Shown here in pieces: positions 50,401-60,453 of a stretch of 64,000 nt of DNA. The notes under the pieces are model-generated. The model ran no database searches and had not been told where the DNA came from. It saw nothing but the letters and a program-made list of their open reading frames with translations. Location: NCBI RefSeq assembly GCF_964355755.1, contig NC_092672.1:37258501-37322500 (forward strand), given 5' to 3'. Both the position numbers and the translations under genes were made by a program. This DNA comes from Antedon mediterranea (taxonomy: Eukaryota; Echinodermata; Crinoidea; Comatulida; Antedonidae). The number at the start of each line of letters is the position of its first letter. Within the stretch, counting starts at the first letter, position 1.

Positions 50401-53400
50401 GTCAATTTCAACAACTGATACCTTTGCTTTCACAGATTCAACAATTCAGAAAACTGATAAGTGGAGAAGATGCTGAATTAGAACAACACAGACACGAATT
50501 TTCCCAATTAAATGAAGAATTAAAGACTATGCTTCAAACACCCATTAGGATGCCCCAAGGAGATATACTCTCAATGAGAACTCACCTTGGACTAAGTGGC
50601 TCTAGAACAAGATTATTAAAAAGGTATATTTTATTATTTAGACATTTATTTATTCTGAAATAAAACCAAATTATTATTTCAACCTATTATTCAATCTACT
50701 TCATTTAAAATAAGCATCCGTTCCAAACTATTATTTCTTCTATTTTTAGATGGTTAGCAAAGTACCGGGTCGTTTGTGAATGCGAAGCCAGTATTGGCTG
50801 TCAAGTTGATGAGATCATAGGCGACAATCTGACATCTGAGTATGTGCCATTGCTAGTGAAAGATACCAAGACAGATGAGTTGTTGCTCACAGATGTGCCA
50901 TTAGTTGTAGTGAAAAACTTAAGAGTGAAAGTAACACAATTGTTAGATGAGCTACAAAGGTATAAATACACACGTTTATCAAATGTTCTTTCTTTTTTTC
51001 ATTAGATTTTTTTTTCAAAGCATTTGAAATATGAACACAATATTGTTTTATTATTGCTTTTAGTCTTGATATGCTTACTTGGCACAATGGTTTGATACCA
51101 GAAAATAAAATATGGATTAAACTAGGCGGAGACAAAGGAGGAGGAACTTACAAATTTATGCTGCAAATTGGCAATGTTGACCGGCCCAATTCTTTGAAAA
51201 ATACAGTTACAATTTTGATATGGGAAGCAGGCGATTGCACCTACAATTTAAAAACAGGAATGGAGAGAATTAGGAACCAAGTTGAAGACCTCAAGACATT
51301 GGTGTGGAAGTAAGTAGTTTATATCATAACAGTTCTGACAATTTATAAAAGTATTTACTATTTATGATTTCACTATATGTTTTGATTTATTTTTATTTTA
51401 TTTCAGTGGAGAAGAAATTGAATTATTTGCATTCAGCTACAGTACTATAAATACAAATGTCGTGTTTATGGATTGTCTGAAGCAAAGTGGTAAGTATGTA
51501 TTTTTTATGTTTCATAATTCTGTACATAATATATACCTCTTCCTTTATTTCAGTGGAAAAGAAATTGAATTGTTTGCTTTCGGGGATTACGAATATGAAT
51601 GCCGTGTTTACGGATTATCCGGAGCAAGTGGTAAGTACTGTAATTCTAATACACTGGAACCTAGTATTATATTAGGCAATATCTCATAAATAGTTTAATA
51701 CTAAAAAAATGTATTTTTTATAGGACGACACTTTTGCTTATATTGCCTGAGTTCGAAGGGTAAAGTGGATTTAACAAAAAGATCTCTAGAATCTATGAAG
51801 AAAGATTTGGAAAGTTTTGCAAGCAATGGAAGCATGTTGAAAAATGCGAAGTTTCACAACAACGTAATAAGTTCACCAATACTTGACATTGACATTGATC
51901 ATGTAAGTACTGTAAAGCTCATAGATTGATCAAACTGTTTGTTTGATAAGAGTTGATAAGTTGATGCTTTTTATATCAGAAAAATTATATATATAATTTC
52001 TGCCTTGTATGATTAATGTTTGAATAAATATACCATCATCAGTTTTAAATAAAGAATGTTTCATTACAATTAGGTTTGTCCACCTGGACTGCATATTAGC
52101 TTAGGCCTTGGGTTGAAGCATTATCAAAGTTTAGAGGATGCATGCCACACACTCGATAAAAAGATGGCCCAACAAGCTGACGGCATCAATGCAAGCATTG
52201 CTCGTAAAGAGTACATTAAGGTACATTATAATTTCATTTGTTGGTACCCTGTATACAGAGCATTCCATCCATGTTACTTACAATGACCCTTTTAACCCTA
52301 TTTTTCAGTTAGTGGAACATAATGAATGTTTGCGTTACCATTTAAATGAAAAGGAAAATCTGGAACAGGAGATAGGCCAAATGACTGATTATTTTAATGC
52401 TTTTAATTTACTTGGTCATGGAAATGATGATTGTGCAATTGAACTGATTACACAGATTAATCAGAAAAGGGAGAAATTAAATGCTCATGTAAGTATAAGA
52501 AATATTTTATTGTTATTATTGAACAAAGCAAATTGAATGAGAAAACTATGTGAATTATGTCATGATTATTTTGTAGAATGAACATATTGAAGCCACGCCA
52601 CCGTCTCCAACTTTTTTGAAGAGAACGGGTCCCATTTGTGAGGAGTTGGACAAACGCTTGATCAAAATGGGCATAACAAGGCAGGCATACTGGGGACAGT
52701 GTTTTGTTGGGAACCATATCCATAAATTGTACATGGTAGGTATAAAGCTGACGTTGATGACTTACAAATGTGGCATGGGCTGTTTCAGTTTTTTTTTAAT
52801 AATTGCATTTTGAATAAACAATAAATTAAATCATTTCAGACAACAAATATTAAATATTTAATGGATGGAATAACCCACACTGTCCAAGCCATTTGTCCAA
52901 CTCTTTTGAAGGAGGCTGAAGATGTAGCTGTGGCCTACACAAAGTTATTTAATGCATTTGGAGCCTGCCACAGATTATACAATTCAGCAGAACAATTCGG
53001 GAATGCTGAAATTGATCAGTTGCGTATGTACAGTACAGAAATCTTTGTTAAATTTTAAATAATTGCATATTTATTATTAAATAAATATTAAGCATTCAGA
53101 ATATAAATGACAACTTTGCTTTTGTTACCTACAGAACAAAATATATCAATCTATAAAGAGATTTTCGCCACATTCCATGAAACGCAGCCTCCAAAATTTC
53201 ACATATTGTGCGAGCATATCATACCATGGATCAAGAAATGGGGGGTGGGATTAGGATTCCATGGCGAACAAGGTGGTGAGTCAATGCACGCAAGATTGAA
53301 TGGCATCCAACGTGACTACCGTGGCAGAACAACAGACAGATTAACCATTTTGCTGTCAGTGGTGAAAAATCACTGGGTTTCGTGCAGTCCATCAACTCTA

Positions 53401-56400
53401 AAGGCGATTCCTGAAAAGAAGGCCAATAAAAGGAAAATTGAGGAATAATGTACTGGCACTGTTGTATCTTCACAGATTGTTGTATCTTCACAGGTTTTGA
53501 AGTTGATCTTAATAATGTTTTTTTAATGGATAGAGTATAAAATTTGTAATAATACAGAAAACAAAAAATCTCATGTGCAATCTTTGTGCCCAACAACAAA
53601 TTATTAAAGATGTATTGTCTTCCTGAAAAAAATAATTATTAAAACATTTTTTGTTGAATATGCCATTTGAATGTCACCTAATAGTATCCACTTTGACCAA
53701 AAATTGGATCGAAAGAAAATGTATTTACCTAAAAAACTGTAATTTAAAGCAAAAAATAGTCAAATTGGCTGCCAGCCAATAGGTTTTTGGTTGAATTTAA
53801 CAATTTATTTTGCCATTTTATAAGTAATTATTAATCTTTATTTTTCATGTTTTTTGAGGACAATACATCTACTACTAAGTACTGTATTACGTTACTGGAT
53901 TTAAGTAGGAACTTTAAGAACATTCTTTCTTTCTTGTCCAAATATGAAAGTAATGTGAATTAGTTTACAGATTTCCTATCTCTGTTGAAAGCTGAATGTA
54001 CAACTAACTATTCAAATATTTTTCCAATCTTAGATTATCAGTTACTGATAACAAATACCTCATTAGAAATAAATGTCGTCAATGTCATCGATCAAATTCT
54101 TTGATTTATTTGATGACCTATATCAATCATTTTGTTCTCTGTTATTTTGTTATATTATATTATATTTTAATAGTGTTAACAATTCTTATAAAACAGTCTA
54201 TAAATCAATAAATTATGTTTAATTATTTTTAAAAACTGGATTACATGCCATTCAATATATTTGATTAACAATAACAATGTTGTATAATTACTTACCTATT
54301 TGACAATGGTATAATCCACAACAACCAATCACATAGTGTAAATTGGATCGTTCCATTTGTTTTATTAGGGGTAAGTACAATTGCATTTTTAAAAATATAT
54401 AATATACTTGCATCAAACACAATCGTAAACATATTTTAGTTTATAAAAAAAACACTCTATTACAGAAAATACTTTTAGAATGTGTGGTAACAATTTCCTC
54501 GCTGATAAGTATGTATTTACAGATAAGACATGCGACTATTTAATGAGGTCGGCAGTATTCTGTTGATTGCGCAATCTTTAAAAAATGGCGTTTTAATTTG
54601 ACAAACCGATAATTATAATTATAAATACTCAATTGCCATCTTCATTGTGTCGGATATAAGCAATATCAAGTTTCTTCTTGAAAAAATGAATGTTTATACA
54701 AATTGGTAAATGCTCATATTCCATGTAAATATCAGTAAAAGTTCACATTTTGCCCGGTTCCCATTCCGTATATTCAATTATTTCCCGGTTATGACCATGT
54801 GCAATCCATAGTGAAACTATCCATATTACCCATAAGACCATAGTCCATTTTCAAAAAACTTCTAATAATTGGTATTATAAAAAATTAAATAACATACAAA
54901 AATTATGTTATTTTGTACCAAAAAAAACAGCAATATTCAAACAATATTATTTTTGCTTTAAAATGTGTTCATAGTATTTTTTAAATGTTATTTAGAATGT
55001 TTATAAGTTAAAGTGTTGATGACAAGCCTAACAAATTCGTTATTTTATTGTTATGCCAACCTCAAGTGACGAAAACAACGTGGGGAGAGAAACGGAAGTA
55101 ACGGATTTTAAATGTCAACTGAATGTCAGTCACGTGCTCAATAGAGGGCGCAATTCAAAGAGATTACAGACTCTGTCTGCGCTTCGCATACTTCGCGGAT
55201 ACGATGTACGGTTAAGTAGATTACTAACTACGTACGGTTTAAGTATGATCTAACTCTACGGATTAAGTTACATTTGAAAAATAAATCAACATATTTGTTT
55301 CTTTTTTAGATTGCTTATAATGCAGGGATATCAATGATGGCAAGTTTCTCCTTTTTAGCTGGGTTAACTGTCTTCTTTACCATTAACACAGTATTATTGC
55401 CGAAATACAAGTTTCCTTGGCCTGTACCAACTGATTTGGAAAATAGGATGCAAGTGGCTACAATGTATGGTGGTACTAATGCAAATGAGTTTAATGGTAA
55501 GCAGTTTAAAACATTAATATAAACAAGGCCAACAGCCATTAAGTCGCGTGCTACAATGCATAGTGATACCGGACCGACAGACAAACAGACCGACAGACAG
55601 ACGGACCGACCGACATAGTGAACTATACTGACCGAAATTACTGAACATGTTTAAAAATGTTGAAATGTTTAAAAACATTTATATTTTTTTAATTTACACG
55701 TGCGTAGCCTGTCACTTTTGATGTGCTCGTATAACGTAATTTCGAGTTGAAAAGTAAGTCAAGAAAACAGAAATCGGGCAAAAAGAGTGCGCAATAACAT
55801 TTAACGCGCAGTGCGCGCGCAAAAATCTGCGCACTCATGGCAATTTTGTAAACGCTTAAAATTGCCTGAAACGTACTCTTATTTCATCGAAAATAAATTT
55901 TGAAAATTTTAAGCGCGCGTACGCATGCGTTACATGCGCTACGCACGTAATTGTATTGCCATATGATGATTTATGCCCTGAAATTTATGAGTACCAAATT
56001 TTATTTAATTGTGATTCATGGTTGTTAAGATATGATTACAAACGTGATTTCGTTAAATCGTGCGTAGACCGCGTAATTTTTTATTGCGCACCGTGAAAAC
56101 ATAACCACATCGATTCCTGGCCATAAGGAATATTCTGTGAAAAATTGACTTAGCTAGATTAAACTGATATCAAGATAAGGTCATAAAGCGATAAAAAGCA
56201 TAGTGATACCGGACCGACAGACAGACAGACAGACCGACAGACAGACCGACCGACCGACATAGTGAACTATAGAGTCGCTTCCACGCGAAGCGACTAAAAA
56301 GACTAAATGGGTCTTTCTATACTAAACACAATCCATTTGTTTTCTTGTTAGCTTCGGGAAGTGATCCAGCCACTATTTCTAAAAACGACACATTATGGGT

Positions 56401-59400
56401 GGATGTTAATTACAAGACACGTTTAAGTTGTCTCTCTTCTCCGATGTATTTATTATTTTTGATGTGGTTCTCAATTATTCAACTTATACATCTGTTTTAT
56501 TTGGGAACTGTAAATCCAAGATTACAGCAACTTACAGGCGACTCTACTGAAGCAAGTATGTTTTCTTAGTCCTAAACTGTGACAGTATTTATACAGTAAT
56601 TATACGACAAACTAAGTACTGATAAGTACTGGCTGCCAGAGGCGCTTGACAGTGTTACTCCCATTCTGCTTTTAAAATCTTGCTTTTTGGGTTTTAAGTA
56701 CACATTTTGAGAGTGATTTTACTACCAATATTGTTATCAGCACTTACAACTATTGTATTGTATATTCTTTTTTCTTATTTTTATCAGCTAAACTGGATTT
56801 AGAAAAGATTTTTTTATAGCTATAGCTAGGCCCTATCTAGCTGTGTGCATGCTATTATTATTATTGTGCTAGCTTATAAAAGAAAGAAAGAATATTAACA
56901 AAAGCATAGTTACCTACAAAGAAGAGGAGATCAAGGCTATGCAGAAAGCAATTAAGATAAGGGTGAAGGAACTACGGAATGAATATTTGTATGAAGAAGC
57001 AAGCAAGTTAAATGAAGCCCACCAAAATAGAAAAATATTTGATTTATGGAGAAAAGCTAAGGAGCACGGTGATGTTATAAGAAAAGCACCAAAGCCTATA
57101 AAATGTCCTGGATTACGTGAACACTTTAAAGATCACTTTAATCCAGACCAATCTAGCCTTAAAATCCCAGATGAAATTAGCACACCTCCAGAATATATTA
57201 TCAACCTGAGACAACCAGAATTTGAGATGGACAATGAACCTCCGTCCAAGAAAGAAATTATTGATGCAATCGGACATCTAAAAGGTCGCAAAGCTACCCT
57301 AGATGTCGCTTCTGAAATGTTGCAAGTCGCCACAGAGAACCCAGTATTCGTCGACCATGTACATAGACTGTTTGAGGAAATTTGGAGAACGAAAGAAGTA
57401 CCAAGTGATTGGGGACTGTCCAAATTAACAACCATTTGGAAAAAAAAAGGCAGTCCACTTGATCCATCAATGTATAGAGGAATATCAATTGGGTCTACAT
57501 TTTCAAAGATACTTATGGTTATCATTCTTTCACGTTTTTCCATCTTTTATGAAAGTCAACTTCTACGCACACAGTTTGGATTCAGGTCCAACAGAGGGTG
57601 CAATGATGCTATATATGTAATCAAGCAGATCCAGGAAATTGCGTATCGCTCAAATCGCAAACTCTATACATGCTTCATTGATTTAACAGCAGCATTCGAC
57701 CATGTGAATCGTAATCTTCTTTTCCTAAGCGTTCGTAATAGGTTTCACTTAAACCAGTCTACTACTATGATTGACATTATACAATCACTGTACAGCTCAA
57801 CGAAAGCATACCTTGCTGACGACGATCCGAGTGATGATAAGTTCGAAACATCTTCTGGGGTGCGACAGGGTGGTATTGAGAGTACCAGCATGTTTAACCA
57901 ATATTTTGATTACGTTATTAGAGTGTTCAAACAACGCTGTAAAGATGCTAGTTTGGATGGCCTAATGATACAATACCTAATTCCTATTGAAGCTACAAAT
58001 CGTGCTCAAAGATGTAAAGCACCATCAAGGGGCATCTATGACGACTTTGAAAGTGGCTATGCTGACGACTTTGCTGTAAGCTCCTGGTCACAAGAAGAAC
58101 TGCAAACCATTGTGAACATCTTGAATAAAGTATGTCTGGAATTTGGCCTAAGAATTAGTGCCCCCAAAACAGAAACCATTATATGGAACTGGAAAGAGGA
58201 AGTTGAAGAATACCCAAGATGCATCATACAAATTGGCGGCGTACACATTAACAACGTAACACACTTTAGATACCTTGGTGTATGGGCTACCTACAATGAT
58301 GTTCATATTGGAGATCAAGAAGTAAAATACAGAATCAATTCAGCCAAAGGAGCATTTGCAGAGAATAGGGCATTGCTTACCAACAGAACGATCCACCTAC
58401 AAACAAGAATGATGTTTCTTAATGGTCTAGTTAGGAGTAGACTCACCTATGGTTGCCATGCTTGGAGGGCAACAGGAAGTGAAATGTCCAAACTTAGCAC
58501 AACATACAAAACCTTCCTAAGAAGAATGCTAGTGAATGGCTTTCAAAGAGTCTGCCCACCAAACCATGTAGACATATCCTCAGATGCTGAAACAGATGAA
58601 AACTATATAGACTGGCGTTACGTAATTGATAATGACGATCTCTACAAAATTACTGGCTGTCAACCGCTAGAAGAATATGTCTACAAGCAACAATTCAACT
58701 GGATCGGACATGTAATTAGAAAAGAAAATGAAGATCCTACAAAAATTCTTACTTTTCACACAACACAAAGTAAACGAAGAGGTCGGAAGATACCATCAGT
58801 ACTTGATAGAGTTGTACAACAAAGTCAACTTACTAGATGCAACTTCATTAGAGCCTGCTTCAACAGAAATTTATAATTCCCAGCAATGTTTTAACTGTAT
58901 ATATGAACTGTTTTATAAGTTGTTTTGTGACTGTGTAATTTGGTAGTAGTCACTCTCATACTACTGTAGGCCTACATTTAAAAGTAACACATCCAAATGC
59001 CAACTTCAAGTCAATGGCTACCAGATGTCTCTGTGAGACGGTTATTTGAACCAGTACCAGTACCAGTACGAAGATGTTTTTTATAGAAGTATGTTGCAAT
59101 TTTTACATTGTTAGATTTAAGAATAAAACTTCGTTCTAAGTTTGCTGAGGTAGATAAAAGTGAGTCTAGCTCTTTGTATATTGTTGCTAAAATTAATTTA
59201 AATCTTTTCTTTTTCTAGTTTCAACATACAGTAGCATTTACACAGTTTTATATTCTACTATCATTGCATTTGCGTGGTTATGTGGAGCAGTTGTTGACAG
59301 AAATAAGATCAAAGTATCTAAAGTTAGAAATAACGATTCTAACAACCAAAGTATGTTTTGAGTTTTGTGTGTTTTTTTAGGTGTAAGTGTATTTCAGATT

Positions 59401-60453
59401 TGATCTGAACAATGTGCGCTATATACAGAACTATTATAACTACTACTACTGCCACTCACATTTCTTCTTTATATTGTGGAACAATTTAAAGAACATTATG
59501 AGTTTCGTATTTCCGAAGACCCAAAACTGTCGACATCGAGGAAGCACACCCTCCTAGGCCTAATGTCTACACATGCGCACAATGATCATTACGAAAATAA
59601 AAGCTATTATATATATTCCTTTTTTCAACAGTCCACAGAATACGTTCTCATTTTGATGATCTTCAAGATTTTATTCCGGCACTTATTATAACCAATCTAG
59701 TGACGGCGTTTTTCAATGTCTGTTCGATGATACCAATTCTAAAACTTCAAATATTAACATTTATCCTGCAAGTAATGGGAAGGACATTTCTCTATGTCAT
59801 TATAGCAGCTTTTCTTGCATTAGCGTAAGTTAACAATCGGTTATGTCTGCGTTTCCAATTCAACTTCAGTTACATTTTTTTTATCTTAGGGGTGGGGAGG
59901 AGGGGGGGCGGGGTGGTGAAGTGGTTATACCATAGACCTAATAGTGAACAGAAACAGACATTCCACATCATTTCACCAACATGCATATTGCGTAATTTAC
60001 TGTCTTTTCTGGAAAATTATTATCAGGTGACATACTTCCTTCAGCTACTTTGCAAGAATTTTTTTTTCAAATCGTTTTCAAATTTTGTTTCCTATACTTT
60101 TAGATTTCCTGCTAAATATTGTGGTTCGGTTTTTGGCATTTGTAGCTTCGTTTCAGCATGGATTAGTCTTTTGCAGTATCCACTATTAAAAATGGTTCAA
60201 AATGTATTTGATGACAACTTTTTATATGTAAGTGGTTTAATGTATAAATCCTACACTTTCTTGTTTAAATTGAATATAAAATTTGACGTCATATCTTTTT
60301 ATGTTGTTTTTATGTTAATAATAATATAATGTGTTGAAAATTACTTTTTAGATTGATTTATTGCTCATATTGCTGAACGTATGCAGTCTCTCTCTACCTG
60401 TGTATGTTCATTACTTTGTGCTTAAGAAGAAAAGACCAAAAGTAGAATTTTAG
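47472..60453 (+). CDS. slc43a3: SLC43A3-like transporter, copy C, interrupted by three intronic insertions
   Basis: Nine coding exons: 47472-47812, 48157-48280, 48491-48583, 55310-55496, 56352-56555, 59219-59350, 59632-59824, 60104-60227, 60352-60453 (1,500 nt, 499 aa). The frame is open throughout, with GT-AG junctions. Introns 3, 4 and 5 contain a 6.6-kb RAG1-like element, a 0.78-kb element and a 2.45-kb RTE-like LINE. The same introns in copy D are 295, 81 and 234 bp. The gene therefore spans 13 kb against about 4 kb for A and B. The protein is close to copy D (MEVSV start, RNRRSTV-type exon 3, EFNGK-less exon 4). Exon 7 begins with TCC, giving Ile where A, B and D have Ser. Whether the long introns are spliced efficiently cannot be told from sequence. 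Confidence 0.92.
49270..53448 (+). CDS. RAG1L: RAG1-like transposase/recombinase, 13 coding exons
   Basis: Exons: 49270-49534, 49627-50174, 50268-50351, 50436-50623, 50750-50959, 51064-51309, 51554-51630, 51724-51902, 52074-52220, 52309-52488, 52577-52735, 52840-53023, 53135-53448 (2,781 nt, 926 aa, all in phase). Residues 9-82 form a zinc region (CTLCRVCG, FCNLC, WPPH, CNIC) like the RAG1 N-terminus. GGRPKKKKRG (89-98) is AT-hook-like. A C3HC4 RING spans 143-182, and a Cys/His cluster follows (VKCKKCQCQF...HVCVLKEH). The core has D455 (LGGDKGGG), D525 (FGDYEYE) 19 residues before C544xxC547, H845 and H850, and E871 (GGESMHA). This is the RAG1 D600/D708/C727/C730/H937/H942/E962 pattern. A predicted coiled coil lies between D525 and the His pair. 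The GGDKG block and PNS motif recall N-RAG-TP/Chapaev transposases, so the exact clade is open. The acceptor at 49,265 implies an upstream non-coding exon. Confidence 0.92.
51407..51489 (+). other. Duplicated exon 7a of the RAG1-like gene, catalytic Asp lost
   Basis: This exon-like segment has a TTTATTTCAG acceptor and a GTAAGTATG donor and closely resembles the true exon 7 (51,554-51,630), starting TGGAGAAGAAATTGAATTAT against TGGAAAAGAAATTGAATTGT. It carries two insertions (about 5 nt and 1 nt, net +6), so entry and exit phases equal those of exon 7. Translated in the gene frame it gives NGEEIELFAFSYSTINTNVV, without the FGDYEYE Asp and without GLSGASG. Including both exons would break the frame, so at most one can be used. 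It may be a decayed duplicate or an alternative exon that yields a catalytically dead protein. Confidence 0.85.
53449..55193. other. 3' non-coding part of the RAG1-like element
   Basis: An ATTAAA near 53,600 may serve as polyadenylation signal for the RAG1-like gene. The rest is AT-rich without a supported gene. A 66-codon frame at 55,053-55,253 runs across the element end and is not convincing. Confidence 0.5.
55528..56303. mobile_element. 0.78-kb non-autonomous insertion in intron 4 of copy C
   Basis: Intron 4 of copy D reads ATAAACAAGACTAAATTGGT. In copy C the same text is split between AACAAG (to 55,527) and AAGACTAAATGGG (56,302 on), so about 775 bp were inserted, possibly with an AAG duplication. 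The insert holds two direct copies of a 70-75 bp block (55,557-55,627 and 56,198-56,272). Each starts GCATAGTGATACCGGACCGA, runs through a GACAGACCGAC microsatellite and ends CATAGTGAACTATA. The right end has AGTCGCTTCCACGCGAAGCGACT. No coding frame is present and the family is unknown to me. Confidence 0.75.
56620..59069 (+). mobile_element. 2.45-kb RTE-like LINE insertion in intron 5 of copy C
   Basis: Alignment with intron 5 of copy D puts foreign DNA between ACTAAGTAC (ending about 56,619) and TACGAAGATG (from about 59,067). The flanks suggest an AGTAC target duplication. The 3' end is a short tandem tail of CCAGTA units (59,051-59,068), as RTE elements often have. The element carries the reverse transcriptase gene listed next and lacks the endonuclease part, so it is 5' truncated. 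About 300 bp before the coding part may belong to another fragment. Confidence 0.8.
56939..58876 (+). CDS. RTE-like reverse transcriptase, 5' truncated
   Basis: One uninterrupted frame of 645 codons. The frame stays open upstream to a stop near 56,869, so the ATG used is simply the first in a truncated frame. Reverse transcriptase motifs appear in order: YRGISIGSTFSKIL (palm/fingers), FIDLTAAFDHV with the first catalytic Asp at residue 248, GVRQGGIES near 310, and YADD at 374-377. The C-terminal part has RYLGVWATYND, SRLTYGCHAWR and FNWIGHVIRKENEDP, features I associate with RTE/Proto2-type non-LTR elements. No apurinic endonuclease domain is present. The absence of any stop or frameshift indicates a recent insertion. 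Clade is moderately sure, RT function certain. Confidence 0.9.
   Translation: MQKAIKIRVKELRNEYLYEEASKLNEAHQNRKIFDLWRKAKEHGDVIRKAPKPIKCPGLREHFKDHFNPDQSSLKIPDEISTPPEYIINLRQPEFEMDNEPPSKKEIIDAIGHLKGRKATLDVASEMLQVATENPVFVDHVHRLFEEIWRTKEVPSDWGLSKLTTIWKKKGSPLDPSMYRGISIGSTFSKILMVIILSRFSIFYESQLLRTQFGFRSNRGCNDAIYVIKQIQEIAYRSNRKLYTCFIDLTAAFDHVNRNLLFLSVRNRFHLNQSTTMIDIIQSLYSSTKAYLADDDPSDDKFETSSGVRQGGIESTSMFNQYFDYVIRVFKQRCKDASLDGLMIQYLIPIEATNRAQRCKAPSRGIYDDFESGYADDFAVSSWSQEELQTIVNILNKVCLEFGLRISAPKTETIIWNWKEEVEEYPRCIIQIGGVHINNVTHFRYLGVWATYNDVHIGDQEVKYRINSAKGAFAENRALLTNRTIHLQTRMMFLNGLVRSRLTYGCHAWRATGSEMSKLSTTYKTFLRRMLVNGFQRVCPPNHVDISSDAETDENYIDWRYVIDNDDLYKITGCQPLEEYVYKQQFNWIGHVIRKENEDPTKILTFHTTQSKRRGRKIPSVLDRVVQQSQLTRCNFIRACFNRNL

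Larger units (their letters stand above)
48623..55206 (+). mobile_element. 6.6-kb RAG1-like transposon inserted in intron 3 of transporter copy C
   Basis: Comparison with intron 3 of copies A and D places foreign sequence between about 48,622 and 55,206. The ends share an inverted CGTATCCGCG (48,625-48,634 and, inverted, 55,194-55,203), preceded by CA(C) on the left and CAT on the right. Further in, GCGCCCTC (48,657-48,664) is matched inversely at 55,144-55,151. Both ends are much richer in GC than the interior. A clean target duplication could not be fixed because the host site is itself palindromic (GTACAT/ATGTAC), so the boundaries carry an error of about 10 bp. Content: the RAG1-like gene at 49,270-53,448, 640 bp upstream and 1.75 kb downstream without any other gene. 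No kelch-type RAG2 frame is seen. Confidence 0.8.

Noticed and set aside
51487-51675. Separate 62-75 codon genes around exon 7 of the RAG1-like gene
   Set aside because: They read through the intron between exons 7a and 7b in the wrong frame.
48623-55206. RAG heptamer/nonamer recombination signals at the element ends
   Set aside because: Only CAC at the left end fits; no CACAGTG with a spaced A-rich nonamer was seen at either end.
55053-55253. 66-codon open frame
   Set aside because: It crosses the right end of the RAG1-like insertion into host intron and has no homology that I recognise.
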